DNA of 64,000 nt. Origin: Serratia plymuthica NBRC 102599. GTDB lineage: Bacteria > Pseudomonadota > Gammaproteobacteria > Enterobacterales > Enterobacteriaceae. A program made the position numbers and the translations under genes. Of this stretch, positions 48,711 to 57,319 are shown one piece after another; the stretch's first letter is position 1, and each line of letters opens with the position of its first letter. Under the pieces are notes generated by a model. The model had not been told where the DNA came from and did not search any database. It saw nothing but the letters and a program-made list of their open reading frames with translations. The stretch lies in assembly GCF_001590925.1 (NCBI RefSeq), contig NZ_BCTU01000009.1:1-64000 (forward strand), given 5' to 3'.

Positions 48711-49739
48711 TCAGGGCACTGGTTGATCGGTGCCCTTTTTATTCGCGTCGGCAATGGTCTGGTGAATAAATCGCATTTTTTCCAGCACCGGTGCAGGCAA
48801 CACAAAGGGGTAAAGATCGGCATGCCCCATCGAACGATTGAGCTGATTCAGCGCCCAGGAGACCGGTAGCCACTGCCCGATCAGGCGATCAAAATCCGGG
48901 GTTTCATCTGAATGGTTGAAAGCGGCGTCTGGCGCGGCAAAACCGTAAGCCGCGGCCGTGTCCAGGGTGTCGCGAATATGCAGATAATGAGCAAAGGTTT
49001 CCGCCCAGTCCTCCGCAGCGTGCATGGTGGCATAAGCGGAAACGTAACATTCATGCCAACCTTCCGGGGCGCCCTGCCGGTAGTGCCGATCGAGCGCCTG
49101 CTGGTAATCCGCATCCGGGTCGCCAAACAGATCGACAAACGCCTGCCGCTGTTCGGGCTGAATGATCAACAGGCTGTAATAATAATGCCCCACCTCATGG
49201 CGGAAGTGACCCAGTAACGTACGGTAAGGTTCGCCCATGGAAACGCGCAGTTGCTCACGGTGAACGTCATCCCCCTCCTCCAAATCCAGCGTAATTACGC
49301 CGTTCGCATGGCCGGTGAGCACCTGGCGCCGCTCGCTGGAAAGCAACTCGAAGATCAGCCCGTTGTTCGGATCGTCATTTTTACTGACGATCGGCAGGCC
49401 CAGTTCGGTCAACTCCAGTATCAGGCGGCGTTTAGCCGTTTCGGCTTCGGCAAACAGCGGGAGCGCTTCCGCATCATCATCCGCCGGGCGGGTTTGGGTC
49501 AGACGACACGACGCACACAGATCCCCTTCTTGCTCCACCAGCCAGTTGCACTGCGCAATATGCATATTGGCGCACAGGTGCCCCGGTTCCGGCTCATCGT
49601 CGCTCACAGGGTCAGACGCCGCGATCACCACCAATCTCCGGCCAGGCAAATCGAAACCCAAAGAGCTTGAGCAAGACAAACACAGCGAGTTTTCAAACGA
49701 CAGCTGCTGCCCGCAGTTCGGGCAAGAAAAGTTACGCAT
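48711..49739 (-). CDS. Zinc-ribbon putative metallopeptidase
   Basis: 342 residues. An N-terminal zinc ribbon with Cys pairs at 6/9 and 20/23 (SCPNC, CLSC) plus further Cys at 75/78, then a zincin motif HEVGHYYY (181-188), and a later AEDWAETFAHY with the probable third ligand. This matches the putative zinc-binding metallopeptidase family of about 340 residues found in many Gram-negatives. Substrate and role are unknown. It converges on adhP with only 9 bp between stops. Confidence 0.82.
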   Translation of the reverse strand: MRNFSCPNCGQQLSFENSLCLSCSSSLGFDLPGRRLVVIAASDPVSDDEPEPGHLCANMHIAQCNWLVEQEGDLCASCRLTQTRPADDDAEALPLFAEAETAKRRLILELTELGLPIVSKNDDPNNGLIFELLSSERRQVLTGHANGVITLDLEEGDDVHREQLRVSMGEPYRTLLGHFRHEVGHYYYSLLIIQPEQRQAFVDLFGDPDADYQQALDRHYRQGAPEGWHECYVSAYATMHAAEDWAETFAHYLHIRDTLDTAAAYGFAAPDAAFNHSDETPDFDRLIGQWLPVSWALNQLNRSMGHADLYPFVLPAPVLEKMRFIHQTIADANKKGTDQPVP

Positions 49740-49835
49740 GATCAGGCTTCCTTAGCGGCAGAGGACGTGTGGGCGCTGGCGCCAGAGACAGGTTAAGGGT
49801 AGCCAGACGGGCTTGGATTAGTCAAACGACCCGAT

Positions 49836-50042
49836 TCAGACTTTGGTCTTGGTTTTGGTGATTTTTGTCGCTTTGGCGGGATTGCCGGCAACGAATTCCA
49901 GCGTTGGCGAATAGTAAAAAGGCAACCAGGCATGGTAACTGCTTTCCCACTCCCACTTGACGGGGCAAGGCCACAGAATATCTTCATACAAAATGTAATA
50001 GACCCATCGCCCATGCGGGCGGCGCGGTTTTGCTGTGCTCAT
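49836..50042 (-). CDS. Small aromatic-rich hypothetical protein
   Basis: 68 residues from the ATG at 50042; a GTG at 50048 is another start. Rich in Trp and Tyr (GRWVYYILYEDILWP, EWESSYHAWLPFYY) with a Lys/Thr-rich tail ending TKTKTKV. No signal peptide or TM helix. I do not recognise it, and the weak ribosome site keeps confidence modest. It lies between the metallopeptidase and a tiny membrane protein, all on the minus strand. Confidence 0.5.
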   Translation of the reverse strand: MSTAKPRRPHGRWVYYILYEDILWPCPVKWEWESSYHAWLPFYYSPTLEFVAGNPAKATKITKTKTKV

Positions 50043-50083
50043 AGACACTGACTTCTCTGGCCCGATCGATTACATGATGGCGC

Positions 50084-50182
50084 TCAACCGCCCGGAGTGG
50101 CATAACCGCCGACAATAAACAGGGTCAGCAGAGCCACGGCCGCAACAATAATCGCAATAGGGAAAAAATAACCGATCTTCAT
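50084..50182 (-). CDS. 32-residue small membrane protein
   Basis: ATG at 50182, preceded by AAAGAGAATTAAAA; stop at 50084-50086. The peptide starts MKIGYFFP, continues as one hydrophobic helix (about residues 6-25) and ends GGYATPGG. The single-helix layout, good ribosome site and clean stop suggest a real small inner-membrane protein, though it is short. Function unknown. Confidence 0.55.
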   Translation of the reverse strand: MKIGYFFPIAIIVAAVALLTLFIVGGYATPGG

Positions 50183-50351
50183 TTTTAATTCTCTTTGTCA
50201 TCAGGCGCTACGGGACTACAAGCGAATTTAACATGGACGGTGGTCGGCTAGCCATCTTTCCCGCTATTCATGTATCCATTGATGGGCTAATCAGTGCGGC
50301 CACCAGCCTTTAGCCTGTTGAAACTTATTGGACCTCTCTGGGGTAGACAAC

Positions 50352-50537
50352 ATGAATATTGGCCATCATTGGCGCAGGCGGGATTGGGGTAGCTATCGCT
50401 CGTCGTTTCTGGTTTGGATGAGATAGTGATTTTGGCGGCTTACTTTGCTTGACCCGGATGCCGGGTTCGTTACCGGCAGCGATCTGCTGATAGACGGCGA
50501 CGGCGCACCAACTGGCTGGTCACCGATGTGGCGGTGA
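50352..50537 (+). pseudogene. Remnant of an SDR oxidoreductase
   Basis: Reading frames around the ATG at 50352 give an SDR cofactor-binding start (LAIIGAGGIGVAIARRF, one base out of frame with the ATG). About 30 bases later they jump to an SDR C-terminus, ILAAYFA then PDAGFVTGSDLLIDGDG, again frame-shifted, ending at TGA 50537. The whole middle of the gene (roughly 180 codons), including the catalytic Tyr, is gone. No product is expected. Confidence 0.75.
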
Positions 50538-50546
50538 GTGTTACTA

Positions 50547-52301
50547 TCATCCCGCCTCTCTCATAGCCTCTTGACGCAGGATCGATTGGATATACGTATT
50601 TGTGCGTTTTAACGCAACAAAATCACCTCTATCAACGATACGACCTTTTTCGATGACTATAATTTCATCAGAAAAATCGAAAGTAGAGCTCCGGTGGCTG
50701 ATGTTACATATCATTGCATGGGGATAACTGCGTTTAATATTTGCTATCACTCCCCTCTCATTGATGACATCAAGTGCCGAGGTGATTTCATCAAGAATAA
50801 TAATTCTGGGGTTCCTTAAAAATAAGCGCGCCAGAGATAGCCGCTGACGCTGACCGCCTGAAAGCGTCATGCCATTGTCACCAATTTTGATATCCAGTAA
50901 ACTCGTACCGTTATCACTCGCCAGATCGTCGAGTCTTGCCAAGTTCAACGCCAGGATTAATTGATCATCAGTGGCTTCAGGACAGGCAATTTTGAGATTA
51001 AATCTCAGCGTATCCATAAAGACATAATCATTTTGCGATATATGAAAAATCACCTCCGCCCGCTCTCTTGCTGAAAGCTGATTAATGTCTCTATCATTGA
51101 TAAAAATGTCACCTTGCTTGGTTTCAATCTGGCCGGCCATGAGTTTTGCAATGGTACTTTTTCCTGAGCCACTGCTGCCAGTCAGAGTAACAAAACACCC
51201 TTTGGTAATTTCCAGATTGAGATTGTTAATAATATATTCATCTGCATTTTCATACGAAAAAAACACATTTACCATTTTTAACGAATCAACAGTCCCAGCC
51301 CAAGGTTGGCCCACACTATCTCCCTTGGTCATACCAAAAAACGATTGTATAAAACCATGCAGGGATATCGTCGATTTTTGTAGTGCAGTGTACATTGAAC
51401 CAATATTTTCCAGAGGAGATGATAGCAATAATATATAGGATGAAATCATAATAAAATGGCTTATATTTATGTTGCCAATAGCAGTCTGATACAGAGAGTA
51501 GATAAATGACGATCCAAAAAAAACAATATTACAAGCAGACTCAATCAACAGGAATCGCATATCTTCCTTTAAAAGTCGCTCATGCTTGGTTTCGATATTG
51601 CTTAAAAGCTTCTCGTAACGACCAAATAGATAATCATATGAATTACATACTTTGGCTGCCCCCATATTTTTCACACTATCGGTGATGAGACTGTAATTTT
51701 TTACTGAGGTTGTATAGAAGTCATTGTATAGCTCTACAATTCCAGGATTAAAAGTTCTTTTGATAATAAAGTAAATCGAGAAGTAAATTATAAAAAGAGC
51801 AGCAACAATATAGTCCCCAGAGGAAATTATGATGATAATGCTGAATATCAACTGCAGCAAGGGAGGTATAAAGTTATGTGAAATATTTCTTAGTACGACA
51901 GTCAACTCATCTATAGCCTGATTCAGACGCTGTGTGACATCACCTGTATTTTCATTGTTCTTTATAGCATTGTCATCATAAAATAAATTTTTGAAATAAT
52001 CATTCGTCATACTTATTACAAGGTTATTTTTCAAGGAAGTTAGCAATATGAAATTTAACGCTGAAGACAGTTTTCTCAAACTCATAACAACAATGTAGCT
52101 TAGCGCAAGCAAGTAAATGACAACTGGAAAATCAAGCTGTTTACTGTCAATTACGCCAACCAATTTCGCCATAATAACCGGCTGCATGGAAATCAAGATG
52201 GTAGAAAAGAATGAAATCGCTATAATGACGAAAAACTTGATTTTTACGGGTAAGTCGGAAGTTTGTTTAAAGTATCTAAGTATAAACCAAAACTTGTTCA
52301 T
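50547..52301 (-). CDS. ABC exporter resembling McjD (microcin J25/lasso-peptide export and immunity)
   Basis: 584 residues from the ATG at 52301; a TTG at 52322 only extends the frame. One polypeptide carries a six-TM domain (about 20-310) and an ATPase domain: Walker A GSSGSGKS (375-382), signature LSGGQRQR (480-487), Walker B IIILDE (E505). It lacks the N-terminal C39 peptidase of bacteriocin exporters. Stretches such as SHFIMISSYILLLSSPLENI and NDYVFMDTLRFNL match McjD as I remember it. McjD exports microcin J25 and gives immunity. The gene is clearly more AT-rich than its surroundings, suggesting transfer. No lasso precursor or McjB/McjC genes are present. Confidence 0.85.
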   Translation of the reverse strand: MNKFWFILRYFKQTSDLPVKIKFFVIIAISFFSTILISMQPVIMAKLVGVIDSKQLDFPVVIYLLALSYIVVMSLRKLSSALNFILLTSLKNNLVISMTNDYFKNLFYDDNAIKNNENTGDVTQRLNQAIDELTVVLRNISHNFIPPLLQLIFSIIIIISSGDYIVAALFIIYFSIYFIIKRTFNPGIVELYNDFYTTSVKNYSLITDSVKNMGAAKVCNSYDYLFGRYEKLLSNIETKHERLLKEDMRFLLIESACNIVFFGSSFIYSLYQTAIGNINISHFIMISSYILLLSSPLENIGSMYTALQKSTISLHGFIQSFFGMTKGDSVGQPWAGTVDSLKMVNVFFSYENADEYIINNLNLEITKGCFVTLTGSSGSGKSTIAKLMAGQIETKQGDIFINDRDINQLSARERAEVIFHISQNDYVFMDTLRFNLKIACPEATDDQLILALNLARLDDLASDNGTSLLDIKIGDNGMTLSGGQRQRLSLARLFLRNPRIIILDEITSALDVINERGVIANIKRSYPHAMICNISHRSSTFDFSDEIIVIEKGRIVDRGDFVALKRTNTYIQSILRQEAMREAG

Positions 52302-52425
52302 CCAGGTTCCAAATTGATTCAATTTTGATTAGAGCCCGCCATGTTTCTTCTTTTATTCCTTCATACTGAGGGTAGCTCAGTCGTAGCAACTTAATCACAT
52401 TCCCTTGTAATAAGTAGCTTTTCAT
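52276..52425 (-). CDS. Small ORF overlapping the start of the McjD-like exporter
   Basis: 49 residues from the ATG at 52425, with GGAG six bases upstream. It reads MKSYLLQGNVIKLLRLSYPQ at the start and ends VLVYT. Its stop lies 26 bp inside the exporter gene, typical of coupled genes. It lacks the lasso-precursor hallmarks (Thr near the leader end, Gly at core start). It could be a leftover C-terminus of an upstream cyclase or a regulatory peptide. AT content matches the exporter. Confidence 0.5.
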   Translation of the reverse strand: MKSYLLQGNVIKLLRLSYPQYEGIKEETWRALIKIESIWNLDEQVLVYT

Positions 52426-52546
52426 AAAATACTCCATTAGTGTCACATTCCTGATTAGTTTAAACATCCTAATCTATTCATTTGACACCCACATTTCATA
52501 TTTATTACTTTTTTTCTAACGGTACTGCTCTACTAATGGCCCCTTC

Positions 52547-53650
52547 TCACGACGCCAGGCCACCGCCGCCTTTATAGGGCGTTTTACCGGCGATCTTCAT
52601 GATCTCCGCCCCCAGGGTGACGAAGGGTGCGCGGCGGCTGGCATAGATTAGCCCGCCCGCCTGGGCACGCACCGCTTTTACCGTATCGGTGATCGGGTCA
52701 ATGATTTCCGCCACGGCTTCATCCGCCTCCACCCACTCACCCGGCTGGCGCAACGGCAGCAGAATGCCGCTGGCGGGCGCGGTAACAATCTCCCCGGCGG
52801 CAAACGGCAACATGGCGACATCCAACTGAGGTATTGCCGGCGGCTCGCCCGCAATTGCACCACGGTGCTGCAAATAACGATAGAGACGTTCGGCATCGTT
52901 GCCGGCCAATTGGTGCCCGATATCCTGTTGCCCGCGCAGTTCCAGCGTGACCGCCATGCAGCCGGGTTGCAGGTTTAACGCGGGATGCCGCTGCGCCAGC
53001 CGATGCCACGGCAGCCCACAGGCTTCGTCAAACGAGCCGCCCCCGCTGTCTTGCGAAAGCAGCACCGCGCCGATCCCCATACAGCGCGCCAGATCTTCCG
53101 CCTGCTCGCGCCAGGCCGGGTCGGCATACATATGCAATATCGCGCGGTCATCGCAATGCAGGTCCAGCACCACATCGGCATCGCAGGCCAGTAACAGCAA
53201 TTGCCGGCGCAGGGCTTCCACCTCGCTGCGGTCCGGCATAGCGTGCAAGGCTTCGCGCATCGCAGCGCGTACCTGCGGCACGGCAGGCTCCGACGAGGCA
53301 AAAGCCTCCTGGTGCAGCAACAGAGCCAGATCGGGAAAGTCGCGGTTGAAATTGCGGCCACTGACCAGATCAAACCGCCCGACGCCGCCGTTGAGCAGCA
53401 CCTGCGCCAGCCCCAGCGGGTTGGCGATCGGGACAATGATTATTTCACTTTGCAGTTCACCGCGCCGTTCCGCCTGGCTGAGTAATCTTTTAAGATAATG
53501 CAGCACCAGCATGCCTGGCAGTTCGTCGGCATGCAGACCGGCCTGCAGGTAAATCTTTTCGCCCAGGCCGGGCTGGCCGAAATGAAAACTGGTGAATTGG
53601 CGCTGCCCACCCAGGGCATGTTCAGGTAACTTATGATGTTTACTTTTCAT
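52547..53650 (-). CDS. Succinylglutamate desuccinylase/aspartoacylase-family hydrolase
   Basis: 367 residues, M14-like zinc hydrolase. Zinc ligands are visible in LQAGLHADELPG (His and Glu) and VLDLHCDD (His). A C-terminal beta domain follows (PASGILLPLRQPGEWVEADE). Relatives remove acyl groups from amino acids (AstE, DoeB, AspA). AGGACGTCCA precedes the ATG. It is divergent from an Lrp-type gene, starts only 14 bp apart, and lies in line with the minus-strand DDAH/transport genes beyond that regulator. Substrate unknown; N-acylated diamino acids or arginine derivatives are possible. Confidence 0.83.
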   Translation of the reverse strand: MKSKHHKLPEHALGGQRQFTSFHFGQPGLGEKIYLQAGLHADELPGMLVLHYLKRLLSQAERRGELQSEIIIVPIANPLGLAQVLLNGGVGRFDLVSGRNFNRDFPDLALLLHQEAFASSEPAVPQVRAAMREALHAMPDRSEVEALRRQLLLLACDADVVLDLHCDDRAILHMYADPAWREQAEDLARCMGIGAVLLSQDSGGGSFDEACGLPWHRLAQRHPALNLQPGCMAVTLELRGQQDIGHQLAGNDAERLYRYLQHRGAIAGEPPAIPQLDVAMLPFAAGEIVTAPASGILLPLRQPGEWVEADEAVAEIIDPITDTVKAVRAQAGGLIYASRRAPFVTLGAEIMKIAGKTPYKGGGGLAS

Positions 53651-53664
53651 TGGACGTCCTATCT

Positions 53665-54120
53665 GTGGAAAAGAAAGCCCGGCTTGATCGAATCGACAAA
53701 AAAATCCTTGAAATACTGTGCCGGGATGGCCGCATTTCCTATCAAAAGCTCTCCGAGCAGGTCAACCTGACCGCTCGCCCCTGCCAGGAACGGGTACGCG
53801 GGCTGGAGCGCGACGGCATTATCCGTGGCTACCGCGCCATTATCGAACTGCCGGAACCGGAGCATGCCTTTGTGATACAGGCGCAAATCGCGCTGGCCGA
53901 TCATGGCCATTCCCAACCCGCATTCGAGCAGGAAATGCGCAATACCCCAGAGGTGCTGGATTGCTGGCTGGTCAGCGGCAGTTTCGATTTTCTGGTGCGC
54001 ATCGGTTGCCGCAGCATGGAAAGCTACCGACTGCTGGCCGACGCCTGGCTGACCAGCAAAAAATTCCGGGTGGATAAAATCGTTACCCTGACCGAGTTGC
54101 AATCCATCAAGCGCTCCTGA
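53665..54120 (+). CDS. Lrp/AsnC-family regulator
   Basis: 151 residues from a GTG at 53665 (a TTG at 53650 also opens the frame). N-terminal helix-turn-helix: LDRIDKKILEILCRDGRISY, then VNLTARPCQERVRGLERDGI. A RAM-type ligand domain with SGSFDFLVRIGC follows. Lrp-type proteins respond to amino acids and control transport and catabolism. It sits head-to-head with the AstE-like hydrolase and tail-to-tail with the permease at 54127, so it is the plausible regulator of both flanks, probably in response to arginine or a related amino acid. Confidence 0.9.
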   Translation: MEKKARLDRIDKKILEILCRDGRISYQKLSEQVNLTARPCQERVRGLERDGIIRGYRAIIELPEPEHAFVIQAQIALADHGHSQPAFEQEMRNTPEVLDCWLVSGSFDFLVRIGCRSMESYRLLADAWLTSKKFRVDKIVTLTELQSIKRS

Positions 54121-54126
54121 GCCGCC

Positions 54127-54849
54127 TCAGTCACGGCGGATAAAGGCCAGCCAGCGCCGTTCTGCCCGTGAAAACAGGAAGATCAGCAGGAAGGTGCAAA
54201 GCAGATAAAGTGCCGCCGCCATCAGGAAGGGAATAAACGGCGAATAGGTGGCGGCGTAAAAAGCGCGTGCCACTCCGGTAATGTCCAGCAGCGTCACCGT
54301 GCTTGCCAGCGAGGTGGCGTGCAGCAGAAAGACCATCTCGTTATTCAGCGCAGGAATACCCCGCCGTAACGTCGCCGGCAGCACCAGTCGGCGAATTATC
54401 TGCCACTGACTCATGCCAAACGCCTCACCGGCGACCCACTCCTGCCTGGGAAACGTCCCCATCATGCCGGCCAACAGTTCCGCGACGTAAGCGCTGGTAT
54501 TGAGCACCAACGCCAGCGTGGCGCAAAAGGTGGCGTCACGAAACAGCAGCCAGAAAGGCTGATCGTTCTGCCAGCCCAACTGCACCACGTCGAACTGCGA
54601 CAGCCCGTAGTAAATCAGCATCAATTGCAGATACAGCGGCGTACTACGGAAAAAATAGGTCACGCAACGGATTAACCAGGACAGCGGGCGCGGGCCATAC
54701 ACCTGGCCGACCGCCATCAGCACCGCCAATAGCAGGCCCGGCACCACCGACAGCAAAAACAGTTTGGCTGTCAGCGCCAGCCCCGTCACATCCGAACCGT
54801 CACTCCACAAAAAAGTGGGCGTCACTTCCAGCATATCTTGCAGAGTCAT
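54127..54849 (-). CDS. Polar amino acid ABC transporter permease (HisM type)
   Basis: 240 residues, five TM helices. The EAA loop is clear: GEAFGMSQWQIIRRLVLPA. N-terminal FFRSTPLYLQLMLIYYGL is typical of HisM/ArtM permeases. The ATG overlaps the stop of the preceding permease by one base (TGATG), so the two are coupled. No ATPase gene is adjacent. Confidence 0.9.
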   Translation of the reverse strand: MTLQDMLEVTPTFLWSDGSDVTGLALTAKLFLLSVVPGLLLAVLMAVGQVYGPRPLSWLIRCVTYFFRSTPLYLQLMLIYYGLSQFDVVQLGWQNDQPFWLLFRDATFCATLALVLNTSAYVAELLAGMMGTFPRQEWVAGEAFGMSQWQIIRRLVLPATLRRGIPALNNEMVFLLHATSLASTVTLLDITGVARAFYAATYSPFIPFLMAAALYLLCTFLLIFLFSRAERRWLAFIRRD

Positions 54850-55541
54850 CAGCGTGCTCCTGCAGCGGTCGAGGAAGCCAGAGCGTAGCGGCGCGCCAGC
54901 AGGCTAAAGCCCCAACTGGAGATCGCGGTAATCACCATATAGATCAGCGCTACCAGGAAATAGAACAGGAAGGGTTTTTGCGTTGCCCGCCCCGCCTGCT
55001 CCGCCAGCCACACCATGTCCTCCAGCCCCAGGATCGAGACCAGCGCCGAGGCTTTCATCAAGCCGAGCCAGTTATTGTTGATCCCGGGAATGGCGAAACT
55101 CAGCATTTGCGGCAGCAAGACGCGGCGAAATACCTGCCCTGGGCGCATGCCGTAAGCCATTGCCGCTTCCAGTTGCCCGCGCTCAACGGTGAGAAAAGCG
55201 CCGCGAAAGGTTTCCGTGTAGTAAGCGCCAAACACGAAACCAATCGCCAGCACGCCGGAGATAAAGGTGTTGAAGCGCAGCGGCCCCAACCCCAGCAGGC
55301 CAAGAAAGCCGTTGACCAGCATTTCGCCGCCAAAGAACAGCAACAGCATAATCACCAGTTCGGGAATGCCGCGCACCAGCGTGGTGTACCCCGTCGATAA
55401 CCAGCGTAGCCAACGCGGGCCGAACAGCTTGATCAGCGCATTGATCAGGCCGAGCGCCAGCGCCACCGCCAGAGAAACCAGCATCACGCATAACGACAGC
55501 GCCGCGCCGTGTGCCAGCAACGGCAAATACTCGATGACCAT
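54849..55541 (-). CDS. Polar amino acid ABC transporter permease (HisQ type)
   Basis: 230 residues with five TM helices and the HisQ/ArtQ features TLVRGIPELVIMLLLFFGG and AMAYGMRPGQVFRRVLLPQ (EAA loop). Forms a heterodimer with the HisM-type permease downstream. It follows the binding-protein gene by 55 bp. The ATP-binding subunit is missing from the cluster and may be shared with the his or art system. Confidence 0.9.
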   Translation of the reverse strand: MVIEYLPLLAHGAALSLCVMLVSLAVALALGLINALIKLFGPRWLRWLSTGYTTLVRGIPELVIMLLLFFGGEMLVNGFLGLLGLGPLRFNTFISGVLAIGFVFGAYYTETFRGAFLTVERGQLEAAMAYGMRPGQVFRRVLLPQMLSFAIPGINNNWLGLMKASALVSILGLEDMVWLAEQAGRATQKPFLFYFLVALIYMVITAISSWGFSLLARRYALASSTAAGAR

Positions 55542-55596
55542 TCCCGGCCTCCCATACTTGACTTGATGCCGGGCCAGCCGGCGTCAGCGCGCCGGT

Positions 55597-56370
55597 TTAG
55601 CCGCCGTAAATGTCGAAGCTGAAATATTTTTTCTGGATGGCGTCATAGGTGCCGTCGGCACGGATGGCCTTAATGGCGCCGTTGAGCGCGTCACGCAGCG
55701 CCGGGTTGTCTTTGCCCACCGCGATGCCCACGTCGGAGGAGATGCTGCTGTCCGTAATCGCCGGGCCGGCGAAGGCAAACTTCTGCCCGCGCGGGGTATC
55801 GATAAAGCTGCTGGCCGCCTGGGTATTGTCCTGCAACGACGCATTAATCCGCCCGGACATCAAATCCAGATAGACATTGTCCTGGTTGGCGTAAGAAACG
55901 ATCTTCACGCCCTGTCCGGCCCAATGTTTTTTCGCATAGGTTTCATGAATGGAGCCGGTCTGCACGCCAACCGTTTTGCCTTTCAGGCTGGCGGCATCCG
56001 GCAGCAACGGGCTGCCCTTGCGCGCCACCAGTTGCGCCGAACTGCGGTAGTAGCGATCGGTAAAGTCCACTTCCTTTTTACGCTCGTCGGTGATGGTCAG
56101 CGAAGCGATAATGGCATCGAACTTACGCGCATTGAGCGCCGCGATCATGCTTTCAAAAGGCTGTTTGACGAAAACGCATTTGGCATGCAACTGCGTACAC
56201 AGCGCATTGGCGATATCGATGTCAAAACCGGTGATCTCGCCGCTGGGCGAAAGCACGTCAAAAGGCGGGTAACCGCCGTCGACGCCAAAGCTGATGGTAT
56301 CGAAAGACTGGGCCGCCGCCGGGCCACCCAGGGCCAGGCTGGTCAGTAGAACCGCTAATGTTTTTTTCAT
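55597..56370 (-). CDS. Periplasmic cationic amino acid-binding protein (HisJ/ArgT type)
   Basis: 257 residues with signal peptide ending AAAQ (MKKTLAVLLTSLALGGPAAA). Family motif GFDIDIANALCTQLHAKCVF and the conserved binding segments DAIIASLTITDERKKEVDFT and VGVQTGSIHETY match LAO/HisJ receptors for lysine, arginine, ornithine and histidine. It delivers ligand to the two permeases that follow. With DDAH upstream, methylarginine or arginine is a likely ligand (inference). Confidence 0.92.
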   Translation of the reverse strand: MKKTLAVLLTSLALGGPAAAQSFDTISFGVDGGYPPFDVLSPSGEITGFDIDIANALCTQLHAKCVFVKQPFESMIAALNARKFDAIIASLTITDERKKEVDFTDRYYRSSAQLVARKGSPLLPDAASLKGKTVGVQTGSIHETYAKKHWAGQGVKIVSYANQDNVYLDLMSGRINASLQDNTQAASSFIDTPRGQKFAFAGPAITDSSISSDVGIAVGKDNPALRDALNGAIKAIRADGTYDAIQKKYFSFDIYGG

Positions 56371-56397
56371 GGCTGAGATCCCCGGTGCAAGAAAGCG

Positions 56398-57159
56398 CTA
56401 GAAACGAAGTGACAGGCAGGTCAGGCCGCCGTCCATTTTTTTAAATTCGCTGGTGTCGAGCTGAACGATAGGCATGCCCAACTTTTCGATTTGGGCCAGC
56501 GTGTGCGGGTAACCCCGTGGGGTAATCAAGGTATCGTTGATCCACAGCGTGTTGCCGGCATAGGATTCCGCTTCGGGGATAACGATGGCGTTAAAGCCGC
56601 TAAAGGCAGGATGGCGCTGGTAGTCTTCCGTCAGCAACAGGGTGTTGCGGCCAACATAGTTGACGATGGATTTCAGGTGCAGCCCGGCGCTGACGTCAAT
56701 GGCGGTCACCCGGTAGCCATACGGCTCTACCGCAGCAGCAAACTCGCCAATGCCGGCTTCATCGGTGCGCGCCGTCAGGCCAATAAAAAACTGACGATCG
56801 ACCAACAGCACGTCGCCGCCGTCAAGGTGGCCGTGCCGGCTCATCCGCACCACCGGGCGCTCGCCTTCAAACAGCGGCGCAATGGTGTCCACCTCACCCT
56901 GGCGGCTCGGCGCACCCGGATGGGTGATCACGGCAAGCTCCGGCATTATCACCGCCGTGTCTTCCACAAAGTGAGCGTCCGGGAAGGCCGGGGCCGCCGG
57001 TAGCACCGTCACTTTCAGGCCCAGGCGCAGCAAGGTATCCACATAGGCCAAAAACTGACGGCCGGTGGCGGCGATATCCGGTGCGCCCAATTGAGCGGTG
57101 GTCTGGCCGCTGCCGCAGCTATCGGCAGGGAGTCTGGCAATGGCTTGAGTAAAGTGCAT
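56398..57159 (-). CDS. ddaH: Dimethylarginine dimethylaminohydrolase
   Basis: 253 residues, pentein fold. Catalytic set visible: Cys in GGLTCLS (C248), His in AGLHLKS (H161), acidic pair FVEDTAV (E66, D67) and HLDGGDV (111-117). DDAH hydrolyses N-methylated arginines to citrulline and methylamines. It is first in the minus-strand operon with a binding protein and two permeases, suggesting uptake and breakdown of methylarginines as nitrogen source. Ornithine/arginine deiminase relatives cannot be ruled out. Confidence 0.9.
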   Translation of the reverse strand: MHFTQAIARLPADSCGSGQTTAQLGAPDIAATGRQFLAYVDTLLRLGLKVTVLPAAPAFPDAHFVEDTAVIMPELAVITHPGAPSRQGEVDTIAPLFEGERPVVRMSRHGHLDGGDVLLVDRQFFIGLTARTDEAGIGEFAAAVEPYGYRVTAIDVSAGLHLKSIVNYVGRNTLLLTEDYQRHPAFSGFNAIVIPEAESYAGNTLWINDTLITPRGYPHTLAQIEKLGMPIVQLDTSEFKKMDGGLTCLSLRF

Positions 57160-57319
57160 GGGCGATTCTCTTGAGTGAAATGGACGGTAGGTGTTCTTCG
57201 ATTATCAAACAGATACCGTCGCCAATCAGGTTGAATCCGCCCGCCGGCACTCTACATTTACGCTGTTTATCGCTCCGCTGACGACCTATTCCGCTGTACG
57301 CCGCACGAAGCTGCCGCCC

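Noticed and set aside
52455-52499. 14-residue Cys-containing mini-frame before the McjD-like exporter
   Set aside because: No ribosome site and far too short to separate from chance, though its place in front of a peptide exporter made it worth a look.
52547-57159. Ectoine degradation cluster (doe/ehu)
   Set aside because: An AstE-family hydrolase, an Lrp-type regulator and amino-acid permeases recall it, but doeA and the ATPase are missing and ddaH points to arginine derivatives.
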